Shown here: positions 7,060 through 13,329 of the stretch, piece after piece
Layout of the letters: each line of letters begins with the position of its first letter
Position numbering within the stretch: position 1 is the stretch's first letter
NCBI GenBank assembly: GCA_900770445.1
Contig: CAAGKO010000062.1
Span: 1-24,184 of the forward strand
From: an uncultured Oribacterium sp.
GTDB taxonomy: Bacteria; Bacillota; Clostridia; Lachnospirales; Lachnospiraceae
Length of the DNA: 24,184 bases
Direction of reading: 5' to 3'
Notes under the pieces: generated by a model
What the model saw: only the letters and a program-made list of their open reading frames with translations
Databases searched by the model: none
What the model was told of the DNA's origin: nothing
Program-made: the position numbers and the translations under genes

Positions 7060-7856
7060 CGATATGCCTCCAGTGCGTTCATACAATGCTGATATGCGGT
7101 ACGTACCTCATCCGAATCGACCTGTCTGAGGATGCCCTCATATCTCGTTTTTTCCTTCTCCAGAAAGCTTTTCAAAACCGGATCCAGGCGGCGAAGAAGT
7201 GGTCCGCCGTAGAGGAAGTCCTCCTCCGTTACATACATCGGATCAGAGGACGCAGCTGCTGCATCTGCCGATTCAACCACGCTGTCCGAAGCCATCGTTT
7301 CTGTCCGGTTTCGGTCATCGGCAGATGACGCTGCCCTACGACGGACAGCCGAAGCCATCGCGGCTTCGGCCGCGTCTGCACGCTTCGACACGTTGAAGAT
7401 GACATAATACTTCCCCTCATCAATGAGCATCGTCTCTTCATCGATCTGCATGCCCTCTGCGAGGAGGAAGCGACGGAAGTGCGGGATCTCTGACTGCGGT
7501 GACAGAACGAAGTGTCCGAAATCAGCGAGCCGTCCCTGCAGGATGCGCTCCATCAGTGGTCCGCCCATCCCGGCGATGATGACGCTGTCGGCCTCCCCCG
7601 GCACGACCTTCTCAAGCCCGTCCGAGAGGCGGGTTTCGATTTTTCCGGCGAGTCCGGCGCAGAGAATGTGCTCTGCGGCCTGCTGCAGCGGTCCTTTCCG
7701 CACGTCACAGGCAAGCGCCCGTGCGGCCTTTCCCCGCCGCACCGCCTCGATCGCAACATAGGCATGATCACAGCCGATGTCCGCGATGCAGCCGGAAGCC
7801 GGCATCCGTTCTATGATGGTTTCCAGTCTTTTCGGAAGCTGAAACTGCTTTTCCAA
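7056..7856 (-). CDS. trmK: tRNA (adenine-22 N1)-methyltransferase with low-complexity insertion
   Basis: TrmK family SAM-dependent methyltransferase (266 residues) that modifies A22 in the D-arm of tRNAs. The SAM-binding motif ADIGCDHAYV is at about residues 25-34, IIAGMGGPLM at about 93-102 and the catalytic-region LSPQSE near 118-123. The C-terminal tail DFLYGGPLLRR is also family-like. The start is TTG at 7856, supported by AGGAGG at 7863-7868 six bases upstream; no ATG is better placed. Unusually, about residues 158-206 form an Ala/Ser/Arg/Asp-rich segment between the two domains, where relatives usually have a short connection. The gene lies after dnaG where rpoD would normally intervene and overlaps nif3 by 4 bases. 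Confidence 0.88.
   Translation of the reverse strand: MEKQFQLPKRLETIIERMPASGCIADIGCDHAYVAIEAVRRGKAARALACDVRKGPLQQAAEHILCAGLAGKIETRLSDGLEKVVPGEADSVIIAGMGGPLMERILQGRLADFGHFVLSPQSEIPHFRRFLLAEGMQIDEETMLIDEGKYYVIFNVSKRADAAEAAMASAVRRRAASSADDRNRTETMASDSVVESADAAAASSDPMYVTEEDFLYGGPLLRRLDPVLKSFLEKEKTRYEGILRQVDSDEVRTAYQHCMNALEAYR
7348..7370. repeat. Perfect hairpin inside the trmK insertion
   Basis: GCCGAAGCC (7348-7356) and GGCTTCGGC (7362-7370) are exact complements around a 5-base loop. They lie inside the part of trmK encoding the low-complexity insertion. A related GTCCGAAGCCATCG occurs about 60 bases to the left, suggesting local duplication. Confidence 0.55.
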
Positions 7857-7983
7857 TTCGTTCCTCCTGTATATAGCCTGATCGTTCTATGCATATGGAT
7901 TCTTCTGCAGACCAGCTATGTTCTGTTTCATCGAAATGCTTCTGCTGTCCTGTATCAGCATATTTCATCAAGACAGTTCAGCA

Positions 7984-8006
7984 GGCGAGTTTTATGAAGC
8001 CTCGCC
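7984..8006 (-). repeat. Decayed stem-loop 8 bases past the dnaG stop
   Basis: GGCGAG (7984-7989) pairs with CTCGCC (8001-8006) around a segment that includes TTTATGAAGC. The right arm GAAGCCTCGCC looks like half of a longer palindrome whose left arm has lost about 4-5 bases. No T-run follows, so termination is not supported. The rest of the dnaG-trmK gap (7857-8013) shows the trmK ribosome site but no gene and no promoter I can defend. Confidence 0.45.
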
Positions 8007-8013
8007 CATATAC

Positions 8014-9777
8014 TTAGTCGATGTGCAGACCCTGCAGCGCCGACTGTTGCCGGAAGAGCTCCGACAGCTGATGAGGATCCGTCTCATTCGCGATTTTCGT
8101 ATTCAGCGAGCTCATCTTGACATTCCGAATCACATCCTCGAGCCCACGCTTGAACTCGCGCTCGTCGACATCCTCCGGCAGCAGATTTCCGTTAAACATC
8201 GCGGCGACCTTCTCATACGCCTCCTCGTCCTCACGGAAACGATCGAGGATCGTATTGACCGGCTTCTGCTGATAGACAAGCTCCAGCACCGTACGGACAG
8301 TTTCATCACGGATGTCCGTCGGCTGGATATACTTCTGTACGGTTTTGATGAGCTCCGGCTTTTCACTGAGCCAGGTGACGAGCTGCTTCTCCGACTTCTG
8401 GAGCGCCGTCTCGACCTTCTTCGGATTCGTCCGCGGCATGGAGGTCGTGGACTGATAAATCTTCTCATTCAGCGGTGAGTTCCGGCGCGCCCGCTGCTCA
8501 CCCATCGTATTTACGAGGCGACGCAGGGCATTCACGTCGATCATCTGCTCGCGGGCCACAGCCTGGATGTAGTTTTCCCGCTCGATGGCCTCCTGGATCT
8601 CGCTGAGCTTCTCAGCGGCGGCATTTGTATACGCTGTCATGCCTGCCGGGTCCTTGAGGTCGTAGTCGAGCTTCATCACATCGATGAGCCAGAGGAAGCT
8701 GTTCTGTGCCTGGTCGATGCGCTCCTGGAAAGCTTCCTGTCCCTTCGCCTTGATGAACTCGTCCGGGTCCTTGTATGGCTTCATGCTGATGACCTTACTC
8801 TGGATCCCGACCGCCTTCAGCATCGGCATCGCGCGCTTCGCGGCCTTGATGCCGGCACCATCCGAATCATAGGTGAGGAGGATCTCACCGACATAGCGCT
8901 TCAGAAGGCGGCACTGCTCTTCCGTGAGCGCCGTGCCGAGCGAAGCGACCGCATGTGTGAAGCCGGCCTGGTGCATCGAGATGACATCCATATAGCCCTC
9001 ACAGAGGATGAAATACTTCTTCCGTGACTTCTTCGCATAGCAGAGACCGAAGAGGTTCCTTGACTTGTCGAAGAGCCGGGTCTCCGGACTGTTCAGGTAC
9101 TTCGGCTCGCCCTCGCCCATCACACGGCCACCGAAGCCGATGACGCGGCTGTTGACATCCATGATCGGGAAGATGACACGATTAAAGAACTTATCGTACG
9201 CGCCGCGCTCGGAGAAGTTTACGAGACCGGACTCCCGGAGGATCGCATCGTCGTAGCCGCACTGGCGGAGATAGCGATAGAGTCCGTCCCGGGTCTGGTC
9301 GGCATAGCCGAGTCCCCAGACACGGAGTGTCTCATCACTCAGCTGACGCTTTCGGAAGTAGTTCATACCGATCTGTCCGACCGGCTTCCGAAGGGCATCA
9401 TAAAAGTAGACAGCCGCCTTTTTATTGATCTCGAGCAGCTTCGTTCGGAGGTCGCGGCTCTGTCGCTCCTCGCTGCTGACATTTCCCTCCGGCAGCGGAT
9501 AGCCCTCTTCGTCGGCGAGCTTCCGTACGGCCTCCAGAAAGGTGAGGTTCTCATACTCCATCGTGAACTTCACGACATCGCCGCCCTTTCCGCATCCGAA
9601 GCAGTAGAAAATCTGCTTCGACTGGTTCACTGAAAAGGAGGGCGTTTTCTCTCCATGAAACGGGCAGAGCCCGAAATAATTGGCGCCCATCTTTTTCAGG
9701 TGGACGACCTTTCCGACCACGTCCACGATATCGGCGCGTGATCGCACTTCTTCTATGACTTCTTCAGGATAATACAA
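8014..9777 (-). CDS. dnaG: DNA primase
   Basis: Bacterial replicative primase, 587 residues, which synthesises RNA primers for the lagging strand at the fork together with the replicative helicase. The CHC2-type zinc finger is formed by C38, H41, C59 and C62 (CPFH and CFGC). The central catalytic core includes FGGRVMGEGEPKYLNSPET and a TOPRIM fold with EGYMDV and the acidic TYDSDGAG. The C-terminal third is the helicase-interaction region. The start is TTG at 9777; the N-terminus MYYPEEVIEEVRSR matches primases exactly, and GGAG lies about 8 bases upstream. It is 119 bases downstream of dgt; the gap holds only a short GC-rich sequence with no obvious promoter. Confidence 0.97.
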   Translation of the reverse strand: MYYPEEVIEEVRSRADIVDVVGKVVHLKKMGANYFGLCPFHGEKTPSFSVNQSKQIFYCFGCGKGGDVVKFTMEYENLTFLEAVRKLADEEGYPLPEGNVSSEERQSRDLRTKLLEINKKAAVYFYDALRKPVGQIGMNYFRKRQLSDETLRVWGLGYADQTRDGLYRYLRQCGYDDAILRESGLVNFSERGAYDKFFNRVIFPIMDVNSRVIGFGGRVMGEGEPKYLNSPETRLFDKSRNLFGLCYAKKSRKKYFILCEGYMDVISMHQAGFTHAVASLGTALTEEQCRLLKRYVGEILLTYDSDGAGIKAAKRAMPMLKAVGIQSKVISMKPYKDPDEFIKAKGQEAFQERIDQAQNSFLWLIDVMKLDYDLKDPAGMTAYTNAAAEKLSEIQEAIERENYIQAVAREQMIDVNALRRLVNTMGEQRARRNSPLNEKIYQSTTSMPRTNPKKVETALQKSEKQLVTWLSEKPELIKTVQKYIQPTDIRDETVRTVLELVYQQKPVNTILDRFREDEEAYEKVAAMFNGNLLPEDVDEREFKRGLEDVIRNVKMSSLNTKIANETDPHQLSELFRQQSALQGLHID

Positions 9778-9896
9778 TGTGATTTCTCCAGTTCCCTACA
9801 CGCATGCCGCCTGCCTGCCCGACATCCGGGTGATGACGATGTATATGCCGTATGCATTGGCATCCTCATCTGAACGCAGAGCAGGGTCGAAAGGCG

Positions 9897-10955
9897 TCAG
9901 AACTTCTGCCAGCCGACCGGCACAAAATACTCCTTGAATTTATAGATACAGTAATCGTCGGTCATGCCGGCGATGTAATCGCAGACGGAGCGTTCATGCG
10001 CGATCTGGCGCTTCAGCTCCTTCTCCGGGTCGTCCGATGCGATCTTCGAGAGATTCGACTCCAGCATGGTGATGAACTCCTCGGTCATCGACGACGGGTT
10101 CTCCATATAATACCGGAACAGCAGGGTCATCATACGCCGGACCTTGACCTCCTCCTGCTTCGCCTCACCGCCGATGTAGACGTGCGTAAACATCCACTCC
10201 CGAAGCGACTGCATCGCCTGCTCCACCGGTGGCGACATCGTGAGCACCGGCTGTCCCTTCGACTGATAGATCACATCATGGATCAGGACGTTTAAGCGGT
10301 CCTTGACCGAGTGCCCCAGGATGTCGCTGATCTCCGACGGGATCTCCTCTTCACGGATGAGCCCCGCACGGATCGAATCATCGATGTCGTGGTTGATGTA
10401 GGCGATCTTGTCGGCGAAGCGGACCGCCTGGCCCTCGAGGGTGTTCGGATGGCCCGAGGTGCGGTGATTCAGGATGCCGTCACGCACCTCCTTCGTGAGG
10501 TTCAGACCCCGGCCGTTCTTTTCCAGCACCTCGACGACGCGGACACTCTGCTCGACGTGCGAGAAGCCCTCATAGCAGAGGCTGTTCAGCACATGCTCGC
10601 CGCTGTGCCCGAACGGGGTATGACCGAGATCATGGCCGAGGGCGATGGCCTCGACGAGGTCCTCGTTCAGGCGAAGTGCCTTGCCGAAGGTACGGGCGAT
10701 CTGGCTGACCTCCAGGGTATGCGTGAGGCGCGTACGGTAGTGGTCTCCCTCCGGTGCGATGAAAACCTGCGTTTTATGCTTGAGGCGGCGGAAGGCCTTA
10801 CAGTGGATGATACGGTCACGATCACGCTCGAAGCAGGGGCGTATGTCGTCCGGCTCCTCCGCACGGTCTCTCCCCTGCGATTCCGAGGAGAGTGCCGCAT
10901 ATGGCGACAGGGTCTCCCGCTCCAGCGCTTCCAGTTCTTCTCTGATACAGCTCAT
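9897..10955 (-). CDS. dgt: dGTP triphosphohydrolase-like HD-domain protein
   Basis: HD-superfamily deoxynucleoside triphosphate triphosphohydrolase-like protein (352 residues). Family members hydrolyse dNTPs to nucleoside and triphosphate, limiting dNTP pools. Metal-binding signatures are HTLEVSQIART, the HD pair in GHDLGHTPFGHSGE, and downstream INHDIDD. The preceding segment FRRLKHKTQVF is characteristic. I prefer the ATG at 10955, with GGAGG four bases upstream; a TTG at 10976 is an alternative. A promoter at 11000-11028 starts this transcription unit, which continues into dnaG, an arrangement common in Clostridia and apt for a gene controlling replication precursors. Exact substrate preference cannot be read from sequence. 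Confidence 0.9.
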   Translation of the reverse strand: MSCIREELEALERETLSPYAALSSESQGRDRAEEPDDIRPCFERDRDRIIHCKAFRRLKHKTQVFIAPEGDHYRTRLTHTLEVSQIARTFGKALRLNEDLVEAIALGHDLGHTPFGHSGEHVLNSLCYEGFSHVEQSVRVVEVLEKNGRGLNLTKEVRDGILNHRTSGHPNTLEGQAVRFADKIAYINHDIDDSIRAGLIREEEIPSEISDILGHSVKDRLNVLIHDVIYQSKGQPVLTMSPPVEQAMQSLREWMFTHVYIGGEAKQEEVKVRRMMTLLFRYYMENPSSMTEEFITMLESNLSKIASDDPEKELKRQIAHERSVCDYIAGMTDDYCIYKFKEYFVPVGWQKF

Positions 10956-10999
10956 CTTGCCTCCGATCTGATGCAACAGCCGAATGATTGTTTGCTCTT

Positions 11000-11028
11000 A
11001 GAATATCATTTTCGGAGATCTGAATCAA
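11000..11028 (-). promoter_or_regulatory. Promoter of the dgt-dnaG unit
   Basis: On the minus strand TTGATT (11028-11023) is followed after 17 bases by TATTCT (11005-11000), between the tRNA-Pro terminator and the dgt start. Confidence 0.6.
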
Positions 11029-11060
11029 TGAACATTCCAGCCTGTATGTATGATTACACA

Positions 11061-11089
11061 AAAAGAAAAACCCGTAAGCCATGCTTACG
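11061..11089 (-). terminator. Terminator of tRNA-Pro
   Basis: CGTAAGC (11073-11079), loop CAT and GCTTACG (11083-11089) form a 7-bp stem. On the minus strand it is followed after GG by TTTTTCTTTT, a good intrinsic terminator 19 bases after the tRNA. Confidence 0.88.
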
Positions 11090-11107
11090 AGTCAGTCCCA
11101 AGGGTAG

Positions 11108-11181
11108 TCGATGCGACTGGATTCGAACCAGCGACCTCTGCGTCCCGAACGCAGCGCTCTACCAAGCTGAGCCACGCATCG
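11108..11181 (-). tRNA. tRNA-Pro (anticodon CGG)
   Basis: A 74-nt cloverleaf reads on the minus strand. Acceptor arms CGATGCG and CGCATCG pair perfectly, with discriminator A. The D-arm contains the AGCTTGGTA loop, the anticodon arm is CTGCG-TTCGGGA-CGCAG giving anticodon CGG, and the T-arm is GCTGG-TTCGAAT-CCAGT. G37 after the anticodon fits tRNA-Pro. The CCA end is not encoded, so it must be added enzymatically. It decodes CCG, in keeping with a GC-rich genome. It has its own promoter and terminator. Confidence 0.96.
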
Positions 11182-11229
11182 ATAGGTTGTTTTCGTTGCT
11201 GTGTTTTGTCTGCCTCAGCAACAGGTAAG

Positions 11230-11258
11230 ATATTATCAGACAGACGGGCGAGTGTCAA
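11230..11258 (-). promoter_or_regulatory. Promoter of tRNA-Pro
   Basis: A consensus TTGACA (11258-11253) and TAATAT (11235-11230) are 17 bases apart on the minus strand, about 48 bases upstream of the mature tRNA. Confidence 0.8.
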
Positions 11259-11280
11259 GCATTAATTTGAAACTTTTTTC

Positions 11281-11329
11281 GGGGACCCGTAATCGTTCAG
11301 GCAGGGGGGCCCGGAGGTGCGGTTACTCC
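11281..11329 (+). repeat. Relic of the dispersed ~90-bp element
   Basis: GGGGACCC at 11281-11288 resembles the right end of the element. GTTCAG (11295-11300) followed by GGGGGGCCCGGAGG and, after a gap, TTACTCC (11323-11329) resembles its left half with the middle deleted. The core block GCACAGTACT is missing, so this is a tentative, decayed copy. Confidence 0.45.
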
Positions 11330-11344
11330 ATCTCATCCGTACAG

Positions 11345-11374
11345 AAAAGGTCGTGGAGTGTTCACTCCACGACC
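11345..11374 (-). terminator. Terminator of the coaD/coiled-coil unit
   Basis: GGTCGTGGAGTG (11349-11360) and CACTCCACGACC (11363-11374) are perfect complements. On the minus strand the stem is followed by TTTTCTG. It lies 15 bases past the coiled-coil gene's stop codon. Confidence 0.85.
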
Positions 11375-11389
11375 TGTACATCACATCAC

Positions 11390-12010
11390 TTACTGTGCAT
11401 CATCCTGCGCTGCTGCAGCTGCCGCTGCCGGCTGCTGCTCCGCGGTCTCCTGCTGCTGTGGCTCCGGCTGACAAACTGCCGTATTCAGCTCACGACGATT
11501 GCTGACGACGACATCATAGGTCTGCTGCATGTTCTCCATGAGCGCCTGGTATCTCGACTGCTGCTCGACCATCGAGTGGCTCATCAGGGTCTCGATGGAG
11601 GCGAGGATGGAGTCAGTGTACTGGATGGCGTTCAGCTTCATGTTATTGGACTCAGCAGTCGCATTTGCGAGGATCTGATCTGCCTGCGCCTGTGCCTGCT
11701 GTACGAGCTCGTTTGCCTTTGCGTAGGCCTGCTGCATGATCTCGTTCTCGGAAACCATCTCCTCGGTCTGCTGCTTCGCATCCTGGATCATGCTCTCTGC
11801 CTGGTTCTTCGCATCTGCGAGGATCGCATCCTGCTGGGAAATGATCTTCTGGTACTTCTTGATCTCATCCGGAACACGGAGACGAAGCTCGACCAGAAGC
11901 TCCTCCATCTCTTCTTTATTTACAAGGATCTTCGAATTCGACAGTGGCTGATACTTACAGCTGTCAATGTACTCCTCAATCTCACCGATTAACTGCTCAA
12001 TTCTGCTCAT
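11390..12010 (-). CDS. Coiled-coil protein of unknown function
   Basis: I do not recognise a characterised family. The 206-residue protein has a short N-terminal region (1-45), then a long predicted coiled coil (about 45-175) rich in Gln, Ala, Glu and Lys with motifs such as AESMIQDAKQQTEEM. It ends in a low-complexity tail of Gln, Pro and eight consecutive Ala. There is no signal peptide or membrane segment. Similar proteins are sometimes labelled V-type ATPase subunit H or DivIVA-like because of coiled-coil composition, which is weak evidence. Its ATG overlaps the end of coaD by 14 bases, so the two are probably translationally coupled, and a strong terminator follows. A structural or scaffolding role is only a guess. 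Confidence 0.8.
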   Translation of the reverse strand: MSRIEQLIGEIEEYIDSCKYQPLSNSKILVNKEEMEELLVELRLRVPDEIKKYQKIISQQDAILADAKNQAESMIQDAKQQTEEMVSENEIMQQAYAKANELVQQAQAQADQILANATAESNNMKLNAIQYTDSILASIETLMSHSMVEQQSRYQALMENMQQTYDVVVSNRRELNTAVCQPEPQQQETAEQQPAAAAAAAQDDAQ

Positions 12011-12497
12011 GTTTCTTAACCGCCTTAAATTTTTCCTTCATTCTATCCTGTACCTCAGGTGACACGAATTCATGGATATCGCCGCCGAAGCTTGCGATTT
12101 CCTTCACGGTGCTGGAGCTGAGATAGGAATACTTCAGATTCGTTGTTAGAAAGATCGTATCGATATCCGGCGCGATGACCTTATTCGTCTGTGCGAGCTG
12201 AAGCTCGTACTCGAAGTCCGTCACGGCACGGAGTCCTCTGACGATCACGGTAGCGCCCTCCGCATGTACGAAGTCGACCGTCAGGCCATCGAAGGCCTTC
12301 GCCTCGACATTGTCGAGATGTTTCGTCAAATTATTAATCATTCTAACACGTTCTTCACTTGAAAACAACGGCGTTTTCGCGTTGTTTGTAAGCACGCCTA
12401 CGATGAGCTTATCGACGATTTTCGCGCCGCGCTCGATGATGTCCAGATGACCGAAGGTCACCGGATCAAAGGATCCAGGATAGATTCCGATTTTCAT
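11997..12497 (-). CDS. coaD: Phosphopantetheine adenylyltransferase
   Basis: PPAT, 166 residues, the usual length. It transfers AMP from ATP to 4'-phosphopantetheine, making dephospho-CoA in the penultimate step of coenzyme A synthesis. The nucleotidyltransferase motif GSFDPVTFGHLDII is at about residues 8-21, with the TFGH form of the (H/T)xGH signature. IVRGLRAVTDFEYELQ and SSSTVKEIASFGG, the second ATP-binding motif, are also visible. The start ATG at 12497 gives the canonical N-terminus MKIGIYPGSFDP; the ribosome site (GGAAAG) is weak. The rsmD-coaD order is widely conserved. A possible promoter lies between the two genes. Confidence 0.97.
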   Translation of the reverse strand: MKIGIYPGSFDPVTFGHLDIIERGAKIVDKLIVGVLTNNAKTPLFSSEERVRMINNLTKHLDNVEAKAFDGLTVDFVHAEGATVIVRGLRAVTDFEYELQLAQTNKVIAPDIDTIFLTTNLKYSYLSSSTVKEIASFGGDIHEFVSPEVQDRMKEKFKAVKKHEQN

Positions 12498-12520
12498 ATA
12501 TTTTTTCTTTCCAGGCTACT

Positions 12521-12548
12521 ATCTTATGCCTTTTTCATCGCTTGACAA
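12521..12548 (-). promoter_or_regulatory. Possible promoter of coaD
   Basis: TTGTCA (12548-12543) and TAAGAT (12526-12521) lie 16 bases apart on the minus strand, between rsmD and coaD. The match is moderate. Confidence 0.4.
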
Positions 12549-12580
12549 GTCCGATCTTCCGAAGTTTTTCTTACGTTTTA

Positions 12581-13138
12581 TTACTTTTTTCGGAAGAAAA
12601 CGTGCTTGTTCGTCTTATACAGCTTTTCACGTACGAGCGTGTAGCCGAGTGCCTCGATGTCTTCCGTCAGATCATCGTCGAGATCCGCCTCGATGATGAA
12701 GAGCGTATGCTCATCGACATAATCCATATCGTGAAGGATGTCCATCGCCTTCCGCTCGAAGCCGTGATTATATGGCGGGTCCATGAAAACGACACTGAAG
12801 TGGTAGCCTGCGTTCCGGAGACGGTTCAGCGCCGACATATAGTCGGAGGCGATCACCACGCCCTCGTCGGTGAACTTACAGTGCTCGAGGTTCTCCTGGA
12901 TGCAGCGGATCGACTTCGGTGCGTTGTCGACGAAGACCGCGCAACGGGCACCACGGGAGATGGCCTCGATGCCGATGCCGCCGGAGCCCGCGAAGAGATC
13001 GAGGAAGTCGATGCCCTGGACCTCGAACTGTAAAATATTAAAAAGGGTTTCCTTGATACGGTCCTGCGTCGGACGTGTATCCATCGAATCCACGGTCTTC
13101 AGCTGAAGGCTCCGTGCACTTCCTGCAATTACTCTCAT
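12581..13138 (-). CDS. rsmD: 16S rRNA (guanine-966 N2)-methyltransferase
   Basis: RsmD family methyltransferase of 185 residues that methylates G966 of 16S rRNA in the assembled 30S subunit. It shows the N-terminal MRVIAGSARSLQL and RPTQDRIKETLFN blocks. The SAM site FLDLFAGSGGIGIEAISRGA is at about 45-64, and the catalytic (D/N)PPY motif appears as FMDPPYNHG. The ATG at 13138 gives the family's usual N-terminus; the ribosome site is weak (GAGAG). The upstream gap 13139-13329 holds a promoter and a duplicated motif. Confidence 0.95.
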   Translation of the reverse strand: MRVIAGSARSLQLKTVDSMDTRPTQDRIKETLFNILQFEVQGIDFLDLFAGSGGIGIEAISRGARCAVFVDNAPKSIRCIQENLEHCKFTDEGVVIASDYMSALNRLRNAGYHFSVVFMDPPYNHGFERKAMDILHDMDYVDEHTLFIIEADLDDDLTEDIEALGYTLVREKLYKTNKHVFFRKK

Positions 13139-13176
13139 CTCTGCTCTCTTTCTATAAACACTTCTGTTTTCTTCTT

Positions 13177-13262
13177 AAATATATAGATGCACAGGCATCC
13201 CGTTTCATTCTGCTTCCCGCAACGAGCACCATAATCTAAATATAAGGACGCACAGGCATCCC
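13177..13262 (-). repeat. Two direct copies of a 25-base promoter-associated motif
   Basis: Positions 13177-13201 and 13238-13262 share AAATATA, then GA(T/C)GCACAGGCATCCC, with only a few differences and a 61-base period. On the minus strand each contains GGATGC-CTGT-GCrTC, a short stem-like palindrome, followed by a TATATTTA-type A/T box. The right copy forms the spacer and -10 of the rsmD promoter. Confidence 0.7.
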
Positions 13263-13268
13263 TGTCAA
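13240..13268 (-). promoter_or_regulatory. Promoter of rsmD
   Basis: Consensus TTGACA (13268-13263) is followed after 17 bases by TTATAT (13245-13240) on the minus strand. The spacer is the duplicated GGGATGCCTGTGC motif, so a regulator binding there would cover the promoter. Confidence 0.6.
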
Positions 13269-13329
13269 ACACTATCGTGTTTTTCGATACTCCGTCTGAA
13301 ACGGAAGTTCCATTATAAAAACCGAAATC

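Noticed and set aside
7768..7971. A 67-codon open frame in the dnaG-trmK gap as a possible rpoD remnant
   Set aside because: Its translation has no sigma-70 motif and overlaps the 5' part of trmK in another frame.
7975..7982. CAGTTCAG in the dnaG-trmK gap as another end of the dispersed element
   Set aside because: The 8-base match is not followed by any of the element's GGGG(A/C)CCC or core blocks; a chance match is likely.
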